Below are positions 1 through 8,216 of a DNA stretch of 64,000 nucleotides, piece by piece. Under the pieces are notes generated by a model. That model worked only from the letters and a program-made list of their open reading frames with translations. It searched no databases and was not told the DNA's origin. Both the position numbers and the translations under genes were made by a program. The first letter of the stretch is position 1, and each line of letters opens with the position of its first letter. The stretch comes from Microbacterium sp. 67-17 (lineage in GTDB: Bacteria; Actinomycetota; Actinomycetes; Actinomycetales; Microbacteriaceae), in contig NZ_MKTR01000002.1 in NCBI RefSeq assembly GCF_001898325.1, positions 62,001-126,000 of the forward strand. The letters run 5' to 3'.

Positions 1-441
1 ACGATCACCGGCGGCTCGTCGCTGCCGAAGGAGGACATCGAGCGCATGGTGCGCGAGGCCGAGGAGCACGCCGCCGAAGACAAGAAGCGTCGTGAGTCGG
101 CCGAGACCCGCAACCAGGCCGAGACTCTGTCGTACTCGATCGAGAAGCTGATCAAAGACAACGAAGACAAGCTGCCCGACGAGGTCAAGACCTCGGTTCA
201 GGCAGACGTGGATGCCCTCAAGACCGCTCTGGCGGGAGATGACGACGACGCCGTGAAGGCTGCGTTCGACAAGCTGAACCAGAGCCAATCGCAGCTCGGC
301 GAAGCGATCTACCAGGCGGGGCAGGCCGCGGGTGAGAACCCCGACCCGGCCGCGAGCGAGCCCGGTTCGGGTGAGGTTCCCAACCCCGACGAGGATGTCA
401 TCGACGCCGAGGTCGTCGAGGACGAAGACGACAAGAAGTAA
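1..441 (+). CDS. dnaK: Chaperone DnaK (Hsp70), 3' end only
   Basis: This is the C-terminal 146 residues of DnaK; the start lies before the window. The reading frame is open from base 1. It holds the end of the substrate-binding domain (beginning ITGGSSLPKEDIERM), the helical lid and an acidic disordered tail ending in EDEDDKK, all typical of Hsp70. DnaK folds client proteins with ATP and needs GrpE for nucleotide exchange and DnaJ for client delivery. Both follow on the same strand, with only 12 nt before grpE, so this is one operon. Its promoter, expected to carry an HspR site, is outside the window. Confidence 0.97.
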   Translation, partial: TITGGSSLPKEDIERMVREAEEHAAEDKKRRESAETRNQAETLSYSIEKLIKDNEDKLPDEVKTSVQADVDALKTALAGDDDDAVKAAFDKLNQSQSQLGEAIYQAGQAAGENPDPAASEPGSGEVPNPDEDVIDAEVVEDEDDKK

Positions 442-453
442 ACGGAAGAGATC

Positions 454-1098
454 ATGGCACGCAAGGACGACGAAGAGCCCACACCTTCGGAGAAGGACTC
501 CGGAGTCGGACCTGACGGCGCCCCTAACAGCGCGAGCGCTGACGACGGCCACGCGGCAGCGTCGGAGGACACCTCCTCCGGCGCTGCCGGCGCCGGGCAG
601 GATGAGCTCACGGTGGACGACATCCTCGGGGCTGCGCAGTCGGCAGACGCCGCCGCTGCCGAGGATGTCGTGCTCGCCGATCTCGAGTCGGCACTGTTGA
701 CCGACCTCAAGCGACTCCAGGCGGAATACGCGAACTACCGCCGCCGCACGGAGGAGCAGCGGGAGATCGAGATCGAACGCGCCAAGGGCGCTGTCGCGAA
801 GGGCTTCATTCCGGTGCTCGACGACCTCGATCGCGCCGAGAAGCACGGCGACCTCGAGGAGGGCACTCCCTTCGCGGCCATTGCCGAGAAGATCCGCTCG
901 GTCGCAGAACGGCTCGGTGTCACCTCCTACGGTGAAGCCGGCGAGGTCTTCGACCCGCAACAGCACGAGGCGATCTTCCAACAGCCCACTCCCGGGGCTA
1001 CCGAGACCACGATCCTGGAGGTCGTGGAGGTCGGCTATCGGCTCGGATCGATCGAGCTTCGCCCCGCGAAGGTCGTCGTCGCCGTGCCGGCTGAGTAG
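454..1098 (+). CDS. grpE: Nucleotide exchange factor GrpE
   Basis: The 214-residue protein releases ADP from DnaK. The first ~80 residues are acidic and low-complexity, as is common in actinobacterial GrpE. A long helix follows from about residue 85 (LKRLQAEYANYRRRTEEQ), and the C-terminal beta domain contains the family segment FDPQQHEAIFQQP. A GGAAGAG ribosome-binding site sits just before the ATG. It lies between dnaK and dnaJ with short gaps and is almost certainly co-transcribed with them. Confidence 0.97.
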   Translation: MARKDDEEPTPSEKDSGVGPDGAPNSASADDGHAAASEDTSSGAAGAGQDELTVDDILGAAQSADAAAAEDVVLADLESALLTDLKRLQAEYANYRRRTEEQREIEIERAKGAVAKGFIPVLDDLDRAEKHGDLEEGTPFAAIAEKIRSVAERLGVTSYGEAGEVFDPQQHEAIFQQPTPGATETTILEVVEVGYRLGSIELRPAKVVVAVPAE

Positions 1099-1113
1099 CA
1101 CGGAGGACAATCG

Positions 1114-2106
1114 ATGGCCAGTCAAGACTGGTTCGACAAGGACTTCTACAAGGTCCTCGGGGTGTCGAAGGACGTATCAGCTGCGGACCTGAAGAAGACA
1201 TACCGCAAGCTCGCCCGCCAGTATCACCCGGACTCCAACGCCGGAGATGCGAAGGCCGAGGCTCGCTTCAAGGAGATCAGCGAAGCGTACGCGGTGCTCT
1301 CCGATCCCGAACAGCGCGAAGAGTACGACCAGATCCGTGCCATGGGCTCGGGTGCGCGCTTCACGGCGGGCGGTCAGGGCGCCGGCGGGTTCGAAGACGT
1401 CTTCAGCCGGTTCGGGCAGAGCCGTGGCGGCTACAGCTACGAGAGCGCCGACTTCGACGACATCTTCTCGATGTTCGGGCAGGGCGGTGGCAGCTCGTTC
1501 GGGTCCGGTCGGTTCGGGCAGGCATCCGGTGGATACCGCGGCTACGGCGGACCGACCCGCGGAGCCGACGTCACGGCACGCACGACGATTGACTTCGTCA
1601 CGGCGACCAAGGGCGAGACGATCACGCTGCAGTCCGAGGACGGGCAACCGTTCAAGGTGAAGATCCCCGCCGGTGTTGCCGACGGGCAGAAGATCCGGCT
1701 CCGCGGCCGCGGTCGACCCTCGCCGGATGGCGGGGAGAGCGGCGACATCGTCGTGCAGGTGACGGTGCGGCCGCATCCGGTGTTCACCCGCGACGGGCTG
1801 AACCTGCGGGTCGTCGTGCCGGTGACGTACACCGAGGCGGTCTTCGGCGCGACGATCGAGGTCCCCACCCTCGGCGGCGACCCCGTCAAGCTGCGCGTGG
1901 CCCCCGGCACGCCGTCGGGGCGCGTTCTGCGGGTCAAGGGCCGCGGCGTGCAGGCGCAGAAGGGCACCGGAGACCTCCTCGCCGAGGTGCAGATCGCGGT
2001 GCCGACACACGTCGACGGTGCCGCGCGGGAAGCGCTCGAAAAGTACCGCGAGGCCGAGCCGAAAGAGAACCCGCGCGCCGAACTGCTCGCCCGCGCAGCA
2101 AGCTGA
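1114..2106 (+). CDS. dnaJ: DnaJ-type co-chaperone without zinc finger
   Basis: This 330-residue J-protein stimulates DnaK ATPase and delivers clients. The J domain spans residues ~10-75 with the HPD motif at 38-40. A Gly/Phe-rich linker follows (~85-145), then the two C-terminal substrate-binding beta domains. The protein contains no cysteine, so the four CxxCxGxG zinc repeats of classical DnaJ are absent. That makes it a type B (CbpA/DnaJ2-like) J-protein in the slot where mycobacteria carry a zinc-finger DnaJ1. A GGAGG ribosome-binding site precedes the ATG. A second, zinc-containing DnaJ beside hrcA elsewhere would be normal for actinobacteria, but this is inference. Confidence 0.93.
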   Translation: MASQDWFDKDFYKVLGVSKDVSAADLKKTYRKLARQYHPDSNAGDAKAEARFKEISEAYAVLSDPEQREEYDQIRAMGSGARFTAGGQGAGGFEDVFSRFGQSRGGYSYESADFDDIFSMFGQGGGSSFGSGRFGQASGGYRGYGGPTRGADVTARTTIDFVTATKGETITLQSEDGQPFKVKIPAGVADGQKIRLRGRGRPSPDGGESGDIVVQVTVRPHPVFTRDGLNLRVVVPVTYTEAVFGATIEVPTLGGDPVKLRVAPGTPSGRVLRVKGRGVQAQKGTGDLLAEVQIAVPTHVDGAAREALEKYREAEPKENPRAELLARAAS

Positions 2107-2127
2107 CACGCCATCGAGGACATGCGG

Positions 2128-2592
2128 ATGCACGAAGACGAGATTGACGACGAGGCCCCGATCCTGGCGATCGCGGCAGCGGCCGAGCTCGCTGGCATGC
2201 ATCCGCAGACCCTGCGCCAGTACGACCGGCTCGGCCTGGTTGTACCGGGGCGCACGCAGGGCGGATCGCGGCGGTATTCCATTCGCCATGTCGAGCAGCT
2301 GCGCGAGATCGCCCGGCTGTCGAGTGAGGGGATGAGCCTGCCGGCGATCGCGCGAATCCTCGAGCTCGAGAACCGGGTGCGCGAGCTCCACACGCGCGTG
2401 CGCGACCTCGAGGCCCGCGTCGAAGCGGAACTCGCCAGTAGGCCCGGCGCGCGGGTGTTCGCGGCAGGATCGAGCGGATCGGTCATCACCCTTCGCCATG
2501 GCCGCCGCGTCCGCCGCGCCACTGAGATCGTGCTGTGGCGCCCGCGTCACGCGCTGCCGCCCGCATCCGACACCCCGGACGATGGCGACTGA
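2128..2592 (+). CDS. hspR: MerR-family heat-shock repressor HspR
   Basis: The 154-residue repressor has a MerR-type winged helix at its N-terminus (AAAELAGMHPQTLRQYDRLGLV, shown here in part) and then a coiled-coil helix of about 40 residues (ELENRVRELHTRVRDLEARV). In actinobacteria HspR binds the HAIR inverted repeat together with DnaK and shuts off dnaK and clpB. It is the last gene of the dnaK-grpE-dnaJ-hspR operon, the standard order. Two ATGs are possible, at 2122 and 2128. The second is preferred because GAGGA lies about 8 nt before it and only 2 nt before the first. Confidence 0.93.
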   Translation: MHEDEIDDEAPILAIAAAAELAGMHPQTLRQYDRLGLVVPGRTQGGSRRYSIRHVEQLREIARLSSEGMSLPAIARILELENRVRELHTRVRDLEARVEAELASRPGARVFAAGSSGSVITLRHGRRVRRATEIVLWRPRHALPPASDTPDDGD

Positions 2593-2710
2593 CTTCCGGC
2601 GCGGATGCCGACGCACGCTTCGCGCTCGGGGCCGAACGCAGGATGAACGGCTGAGTCTCCCGCGTTGACGCGCCGCCACCACCCTCCCATCCTGCAATCG
2701 GGCCGTGCGC

Positions 2711-2716
2711 TACTCT
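2711..2716 (+). promoter_or_regulatory. -10 element, leaderless promoter
   Basis: TACTCT ends 6 nt before the GTG at 2723, and no Shine-Dalgarno is visible. The transcript of the DUF998 gene would begin at or next to its start codon. Confidence 0.55.
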
Positions 2717-2722
2717 CATGCC

Positions 2723-3817
2723 GTGACAGCGACACCACCGAGCGAAGTACCCGCACCGCAGGCTGAGACGCGCCGCGCGCACCGCATCGTCGCGGCCGAG
2801 GGCTCGGGCCCCGACCAGGAGCGGACTCTCGAGTCGCTCAGTCTTGGCGTCGGAGCCGTTGCGTTCGTCCTTGTCGCGCTGGTCGCGCTTGTCGCGTTCC
2901 GGTTCGAGAGCGCGCCGATATCCGGCCCCGGCTCGGTGGGCCAGTTCTCCGCGATCGCCTCCGCGGTTGCGGGCATCCTCGCGTTCATCGCGGGCAGGTA
3001 CGTCCTCCACCAGCGCCAGTCCGGCGCCCGCCGCCTCGGGGTGCTCGACTACCTGGATGCCGCAGCTCTTGCCTTCGCCCACGGCATCATCGCCCTGCTG
3101 TCGTGGACGCTGCTCGCGGTGATCCTCGAGGACGCGTTCATCGGCGCGGAAGTCTACGCGCTGCCGCTGCTTGCCCTCTCGGGTGCCGCAGCGTCCGTGA
3201 CCGCGTACCTCGTCTTCTACTCGGCCACGCACATGGACCTGTCGCTGCTCGCGCTGATTCTCGCCGTGTTCCTGGTCGAAGGAGTGCTGGCGGCGATGCT
3301 GACGGCCAGCGATCCGAACTGGTGGAAAGACAATCTCTCCGCGCTCGGGATGACGAACGACCTGTCGGCGATGACGTTCAACCTGACGCTCATCGTCGCA
3401 GGCTTCATCGTCACGACCCTTGCGAGGTACACGACCCGAGGCATCCCGAGCTCGCATGCGAACGGCATCCGGTGGGTGCGGCTGTGCCTCATCCTGGTCG
3501 GGATCTTCCTCGCCTTCGTCGGGGTCTTTCCGGTCGATCGGTTCTTCGCGATTCACACCGGCTTCGCCTCAGGGATGGCCGTCGTGTTCGCCATCCTCGT
3601 GATCCGACTCCCCGCCTGGATTCCCGGAATCCCGCGCCCGTTCGTCGCGCTCGGCTGGCTGTTCATCGCCGTTATCGCAGTGTTCGCCGTGTTCTTCGCG
3701 GTCGGCTACTACACCTTGACTGCCGTCGAACTGGTCGCGGGCATCCTCGTCTTCACGTGGATCATCCTCTTCATCCGAAACGCCGCTGCCCTCGAGACTG
3801 ACATCAACGCGGCGTGA
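2723..3817 (+). CDS. DUF998 family integral membrane protein
   Basis: This is a 364-residue membrane protein. A ~45-residue cytoplasmic N-terminus is followed by about ten hydrophobic segments. The region SALGMTNDLSAMTFNLTLI and the later GVFPVDRFFAIHTGFA match the pattern of DUF998 proteins, a family without an established function. The GTG at 2723 is chosen over an in-frame GTG at 2705 because a TACTCT -10 element lies exactly 6 nt upstream. The gene stands alone between hspR and a convergent CLC gene, whose stop is 6 nt away. Confidence 0.8.
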   Translation: MTATPPSEVPAPQAETRRAHRIVAAEGSGPDQERTLESLSLGVGAVAFVLVALVALVAFRFESAPISGPGSVGQFSAIASAVAGILAFIAGRYVLHQRQSGARRLGVLDYLDAAALAFAHGIIALLSWTLLAVILEDAFIGAEVYALPLLALSGAAASVTAYLVFYSATHMDLSLLALILAVFLVEGVLAAMLTASDPNWWKDNLSALGMTNDLSAMTFNLTLIVAGFIVTTLARYTTRGIPSSHANGIRWVRLCLILVGIFLAFVGVFPVDRFFAIHTGFASGMAVVFAILVIRLPAWIPGIPRPFVALGWLFIAVIAVFAVFFAVGYYTLTAVELVAGILVFTWIILFIRNAAALETDINAA

Positions 3818-3823
3818 CAGGTA

Positions 3824-5113
3824 TCATCGCGCGGCGGTAGACACTCGATCCGCCGGGTGCTCCTCGATGATCATCTCCGGCGCCCGCGCCACGACCAGCC
3901 ACGTCGGCAGGATCGCCACGCACATGATCGCGAGGATGCCGATGTCGCCGACGATCGCGACGGCGACGAACAGCGCGATCCAGCCGTCGCGGGCGATGGC
4001 GAGCGTGAACCCGAGCACGCCGCTGGCGATCGCGAGGCCGAACGGGATCGACGGCACGAGTGTCTGGGCGAGCATCCCGAACGCAACGCCGAGGAAGATC
4101 GCCGGGAACACGCGGCCGCCGCGGAAACCGAAGGATGCCGCCACCACGAGCGCCGCAAGCTTGATGCCGACGACGGCGAGAAGCCCTGCCCAGCCGATCG
4201 TCCCGTTCAGGGCGATCAGCTGAGCGCTCTGCTCCAGACCCTTGAAGAGCGTCAGGGGGCCGCCGAGCGCGCCCAGTCCGCCCAGCAGCAGACCGCCGGC
4301 GATGCTCAGGAGCAGCGGGTTCGGCATCCGTTGGCGCAGGAACGGATGCAGGGCCTTGAACGCGATGATTCCGATGAGGGCAATCGCGGCGCCGACCGCT
4401 GCGATGACGGAGGCCCAGACGAGGTCGATGGCCTGCGGATCGGTGTACGGCGCGATGCTCGCGACCGCGCCGAGTCCGCCGCCGAGGACGAGCGATGTGA
4501 CGGTTCCCGTCGCGGCTGCCACGAGCGGGAGGAACAGCTTGTCCCACAGCGCACCGCCGCCGGAGGCAAGGGCTCCCGTGAAGACGAGCGCGGCAGCCAC
4601 CGGCGTGCCGAACAGCGCGCCGATCGTGCCGGCAGCCGTGAGGATCACGACGAGCTGCGCGGGGATCGCGGGCCACAACCGCGTCACGATCCACACCGCC
4701 AGGGCCGTGTTGATGGCGATGATGGGGCTCTCGGGGCCGAGACTCACGCCACCGATCAGCGTCAGCAGGATGACGACGATGATGCTCGGGACCGCACGCA
4801 CGGGCTGGGGCGGCGCGATGAGCTCGACGGTCGCGGAGTCCTGGCCACCGTGCCCGGGCATCTTCCAGACGACGAGTCCCACGAGGAATCCGGTCAGGGC
4901 GAGGACGCCGAAGATCCACCAGGGAGATTCGCCGCTCGCGCCCAGTGACTCCGGCAGCGACTCCCACACCCACTGGGTACCCAGGTGTGCGACTTCATCC
5001 AGCGCCCAGAGCATGACCCCCGAGAGGATGCCGACGAGCGCGGCGGGGATCGAGAGGGCGACGAGCGTGCGGGAGCTTGCAGCGAATGCCCACGGGTTCG
5101 GAGTGGAATCCAT
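3824..5113 (-). CDS. CLC-family chloride channel/antiporter
   Basis: This 429-residue membrane protein is of the CLC fold, closest in style to the actinobacterial 'ion channel protein' / YfeO-like branch. The anion-pathway motif appears as GGVSLGPESPIIA, where the Glu after GP would be the gating residue. The second signature is GFRGGRVFPAIFLG. About ten hydrophobic helices are visible. It lies 10 nt downstream of the SulP gene on the same strand, and a TAGGGT -10 element overlaps the sulP stop, so it may be transcribed both as part of a pair and alone. The ion and direction of transport cannot be read from sequence. Confidence 0.85.
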   Translation of the reverse strand: MDSTPNPWAFAASSRTLVALSIPAALVGILSGVMLWALDEVAHLGTQWVWESLPESLGASGESPWWIFGVLALTGFLVGLVVWKMPGHGGQDSATVELIAPPQPVRAVPSIIVVILLTLIGGVSLGPESPIIAINTALAVWIVTRLWPAIPAQLVVILTAAGTIGALFGTPVAAALVFTGALASGGGALWDKLFLPLVAAATGTVTSLVLGGGLGAVASIAPYTDPQAIDLVWASVIAAVGAAIALIGIIAFKALHPFLRQRMPNPLLLSIAGGLLLGGLGALGGPLTLFKGLEQSAQLIALNGTIGWAGLLAVVGIKLAALVVAASFGFRGGRVFPAIFLGVAFGMLAQTLVPSIPFGLAIASGVLGFTLAIARDGWIALFVAVAIVGDIGILAIMCVAILPTWLVVARAPEMIIEEHPADRVSTAAR

Positions 5114-5120
5114 GACGCTC

Positions 5121-5126
5121 ACCCTA
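5121..5126 (-). promoter_or_regulatory. -10 element before CLC gene
   Basis: TAGGGT on the minus strand, 7 nt before the ATG at 5113. It overlaps the TAG stop of sulP. No ribosome-binding site is seen. Confidence 0.5.
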
Positions 5127-6797
5127 GGCGGAAGGTTCGCCGGCGGCCGATGGCGCCGCTCCGGTCGAGAGCGCGTCGGCGGCGTCACGGTTGGTGGCAA
5201 ACACGGGCTCTGCCGAGATGATCCCGAGCCGACGGAACCGGGGGAGCAGGTGTGCTCTGGGCCGACTGAAGGCGAGCTGGATATCTCGCGCTGCCAACCA
5301 GTCCCGCAGTCCCGTCATCGCCTCGGCGGCTGTCACGTCGGCATCCGTGACCGATTCCAGGTCGATCACGACGTGGTGGACGGGAGTGCCGGCGGCGCCG
5401 ACGCTCGCCTTGACGGCCCCGACGAAGCTCGCGGCGTTCGCGAAGAACAAGGGTGCCGCAAGCCGCAGGATCACCACGCCGGGAGCCGTGGTCGTGCCCG
5501 GCTCCGCCGTCTCGAGGATCGCGCCGCCGTCCTCGGCCCCGGCGAGAACATCGACCGGTGCGGATGCCGCGCGTCGCGTGACATTGATCAGGGCAAGAAC
5601 GAACGCAACGGCGATTCCGGCAATGGTGCCGACCAGGAGCGTGACGGCGAAGCAGACTGCAGCCACCACGAACTCGCCCCGCTCGACGCGCCAGAGCCGC
5701 GTCAACTCGCGAATGCCCAGCAGCGGAAGGATGGCAACAGCCACAACCGCGCCGATGGCCGGTGAGGGGATGAGCGCGAGCGCTGAGGTTCCGAACAGCA
5801 ACAGCAGGAGTGTCCCGGCTGCTGTCACGAGCGAGGGCAGCTGGGACCGGGCACCGGCCTGCTCCATTGCGGCGCTGCGCGAGGTTGAAGACCCGATGGC
5901 GAAGCTACCGCTTGCCCCGCCCGCAATGTTGGTGAGACCGAAGGCGAGCAGGTCCCGATTGGGGTCGGTGCGATAGCGATGCCGCTCGCCATACGAACGC
6001 GACAGCAGCAACCCCTCGGCCACCGTGACCAGGGTGAGCGCGAGAGCCGACGGAACGAGGGCTATCCAGGTCCCCCAATCCAGGATCGGCCAGGTCAGGG
6101 TGGGCAGGCCACCGGTCACCTCGCCCAGCACATCGACCCCCGCCTGGTCGGCGTCGGTGATGGATACGACGACCGTCGAGACCACGATCACCACGAGCGC
6201 CCACGGTGCCACCCGGAGCCAGCGCCTGCCCACCAGCAGGATCACCAGCGACCCCGCCGAGATGCACAGCGCCCACACGTTCAGCTGGGGAAGCCCCTCG
6301 ACCAGTTGCACGAGCTTTTCGATGAACTCGGATCCGGACGCGATCGGCACCCCCAGCATCTTCGCGATCTGCGACACCAGGATGTCGAGGGCAAGCCCGG
6401 CGACGAAGCCGACGAGGATCGGCGCCGAGAGGAAGTTCGCGAGGAACCCCAGCCGGAACACCGCCATGACGACGAAGGCGATGCCGGAGATGATCGCCTG
6501 CGCCATAGCCATGACCAGGTACTGATCAGACCCGGCGACCGCGAGCCCCCCGACAGATGAGGCGACCAGCGCAGCCGCCGCAGCGTCAGGGGAGGCGACG
6601 ACGTGACGTGAGGAGGTCACGGCAACGAAGATGATCGTCGGCACGATCAGTGCGTAGAGTCCGGCCGTCGGAGGCAGCCCCGCGATCTGGGCGTATCCGA
6701 TGTTCAGGGGCACGGCGATCGCAAGCAGGGTTACTCCCGCGAGCAGTTCCCGACCGACGGAGCGGGCGGTGAGGCCGGCGAGAGGTCTGATGGTCAC
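5124..6797 (-). CDS. SulP/SLC26-family anion transporter with STAS domain
   Basis: This 557-residue transporter has about twelve hydrophobic helices (residues ~15-400). The family signature region near the N-terminus reads AVPLNIGYAQIAGLPPTAGLYA. A cytoplasmic STAS domain (~430-540) ends in a segment rich in charged residues. Members move sulfate, bicarbonate or dicarboxylates; the substrate here is not determinable. The start is a GTG with TAGACT 8 nt upstream. It is the first gene of a likely two-gene unit with the downstream CLC. Confidence 0.92.
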   Translation of the reverse strand: MTIRPLAGLTARSVGRELLAGVTLLAIAVPLNIGYAQIAGLPPTAGLYALIVPTIIFVAVTSSRHVVASPDAAAAALVASSVGGLAVAGSDQYLVMAMAQAIISGIAFVVMAVFRLGFLANFLSAPILVGFVAGLALDILVSQIAKMLGVPIASGSEFIEKLVQLVEGLPQLNVWALCISAGSLVILLVGRRWLRVAPWALVVIVVSTVVVSITDADQAGVDVLGEVTGGLPTLTWPILDWGTWIALVPSALALTLVTVAEGLLLSRSYGERHRYRTDPNRDLLAFGLTNIAGGASGSFAIGSSTSRSAAMEQAGARSQLPSLVTAAGTLLLLLFGTSALALIPSPAIGAVVAVAILPLLGIRELTRLWRVERGEFVVAAVCFAVTLLVGTIAGIAVAFVLALINVTRRAASAPVDVLAGAEDGGAILETAEPGTTTAPGVVILRLAAPLFFANAASFVGAVKASVGAAGTPVHHVVIDLESVTDADVTAAEAMTGLRDWLAARDIQLAFSRPRAHLLPRFRRLGIISAEPVFATNRDAADALSTGAAPSAAGEPSA

Positions 6798-6805
6798 GTC
6801 GCGAG

Positions 6806-6811
6806 AGTCTA
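6806..6811 (-). promoter_or_regulatory. -10 element before sulP gene
   Basis: TAGACT on the minus strand, 8 nt before the GTG at 6797. Confidence 0.45.
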
Positions 6812-6923
6812 CGAGCGAGCGCCACTTCGCGATTCACCCCGGAAGGGTGATGTGCCTCATTCCCCGCGGCCCGAAGGTTGTTCAGGCGCGATCGTCGCGC
6901 CGACCATGGAAGGACCCCACCCG

Positions 6924-7298
6924 ATGAACTTTTGGGAATTCATCATCTGGATGCTCTGGGCGTACGTCTTCGTCGCTTACCTGTTCCTGCTCTTCTCGAT
7001 CCTCGCCGACCTCGTGCGCGACCAGAACCTGGGCGGCTTCGCCAAGGCGGTCTGGATCATCTTCCTGATCTTCGTTCCCATCCTCACCGCGCTGATCTAC
7101 CTCATCGCGCGTGGAAAGGGAATGGCTCAGCGGAGCGTCGCACAGGCTGAGGCAGCGCGTCGGGAGACCGACGCCTACATCCGGTCTGCGGCAGGCGCGA
7201 GCGCGACCGATGAGATCGCGAAGGCCGCGCAGCTGCGCGACGCCGGCACGATCACGGCGGACGACTTCGAGAAGATCAAGGCGAAGGCACTCGCCTGA
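6924..7298 (+). CDS. PLDc_N / SHOCT-domain small membrane protein
   Basis: The 124-residue protein has two N-terminal transmembrane helices of the PLDc_N type (WEFIIWMLWAYVFVAYLFLL and a second at ~40-60). A linker and a C-terminal SHOCT motif (LRDAGTITADDFEKIKAKAL) follow. SHOCT is a short oligomerisation motif on many membrane-bound actinobacterial proteins. The function is unknown. The ATG at 6924 is preferred over the upstream ATG at 6852 because GGAAGGA sits about 9 nt before it and the membrane helix starts at once. A SHOCT protein of another kind lies at 9528-9881. Confidence 0.8.
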   Translation: MNFWEFIIWMLWAYVFVAYLFLLFSILADLVRDQNLGGFAKAVWIIFLIFVPILTALIYLIARGKGMAQRSVAQAEAARRETDAYIRSAAGASATDEIAKAAQLRDAGTITADDFEKIKAKALA

Positions 7299-7409
7299 GC
7301 TCGATCCAGCGGCGCCCCGCGGCATCCTCACCTCTGCTGGTGGGGAACTGTCGCGGCGGCGCCGTTGGACGCGTGGCCTGTCAACCTCAGCCCACACCGT
7401 GAGTCTCAC

Positions 7410-7415
7410 TACTCT
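7410..7415 (+). promoter_or_regulatory. -10 element before K+ channel gene
   Basis: TACTCT, 6 nt before the ATG at 7422; leaderless arrangement. Confidence 0.55.
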
Positions 7416-7421
7416 CAGATC

Positions 7422-8180
7422 ATGACCGAAGAACGCTGGCAACGGCTGACCTACTGGCCCCTGGTCGTCGCATCCCTCGCTTTCATCGTCGCCTACTCGT
7501 GGCAGGTGATCGCCAACCTCCAGGGGCCGGACTACGCCATCATGCGGGCCATCATGGCCGTGACCTGGCTTATGTTCGCGATCGATTATCTGGTCCGGCT
7601 CGGGCTGGCAGCGAAGAAGGGCGTCTGGTTCCGGAGTCATCTCTTCGACCTCGCGGTCGTGGTCCTGCCAGTACTCAAGCCTCTGCGGCTGGTTCGCGCG
7701 ATCACCGAGATCCAGAAGATGTCCAAGGGCGACCAGCTTCGTACTCAGGCCGCCGTCTTGGCTGGCGGTACCGTCGCCATCCTGATCTGGATCTGCTCGC
7801 TCGCGGTCCTGGACGTCGAGCGCCCCGCGCCCGGGGCGAACATCCTCAACTTCGGTGACGCGATCTGGTGGGCATTCGTCACGGTCACGACCGTGGGCTA
7901 CGGGGACCTGTACCCCATCACGGCCTGGGGCCGGGTCGTCGCCGTCGTGCTGATGTCGGTGGGAATCGGCGTCGTCGGTGTCGTCACCGCAACAACCGCG
8001 TCCTGGTTCGTCGAGCGGGCCGCGACGGTATCGGGAAACGACGATCAGGAAACCGCGACCCGTGGCCAGGTTCGTGCTCTCTCGCGGCAGGTCGAGGCTC
8101 TGGTGAAGGCTCTTCCACAGGATGCCGAGAAGACCCTTCCGCACCACCGCGAGGCCGAGCCGCCTCAGACCCCCTCATGA
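7422..8180 (+). CDS. Voltage-gated-type potassium channel
   Basis: This is a 252-residue channel subunit. The selectivity filter TVGYGD is at residues 157-162, between a pore helix (FGDAIWWAFVTVT) and the last membrane helix. Upstream are about four further helices. The fourth (LKPLRLVRAI) carries only a few positive charges and resembles a reduced S4 voltage sensor. The C-terminal ~65 residues are cytoplasmic and hydrophilic, without a recognisable RCK domain. It would form a tetramer in the membrane. It is a single-gene unit upstream of the AI-2E-type gene. Confidence 0.9.
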   Translation: MTEERWQRLTYWPLVVASLAFIVAYSWQVIANLQGPDYAIMRAIMAVTWLMFAIDYLVRLGLAAKKGVWFRSHLFDLAVVVLPVLKPLRLVRAITEIQKMSKGDQLRTQAAVLAGGTVAILIWICSLAVLDVERPAPGANILNFGDAIWWAFVTVTTVGYGDLYPITAWGRVVAVVLMSVGIGVVGVVTATTASWFVERAATVSGNDDQETATRGQVRALSRQVEALVKALPQDAEKTLPHHREAEPPQTPS

Positions 8181-8204
8181 CGGCCGGTTCCGAGGGTGGC
8201 GCGG

Positions 8205-8210
8205 TAACCT
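8205..8210 (+). promoter_or_regulatory. -10 element before AI-2E-type gene
   Basis: TAACCT, 6 nt before the GTG at 8217. Confidence 0.5.
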
Positions 8211-8216
8211 GACGCC

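Noticed and set aside
1177..2697. 506-codon minus-strand frame across dnaJ and hspR
   Set aside because: Antisense to a conserved chaperone operon, with no recognisable domain.
6854..6923. Longer start for the PLDc_N/SHOCT gene at 6852
   Set aside because: The added residues are not hydrophobic or conserved in style, and the ATG at 6924 has a good ribosome-binding site.
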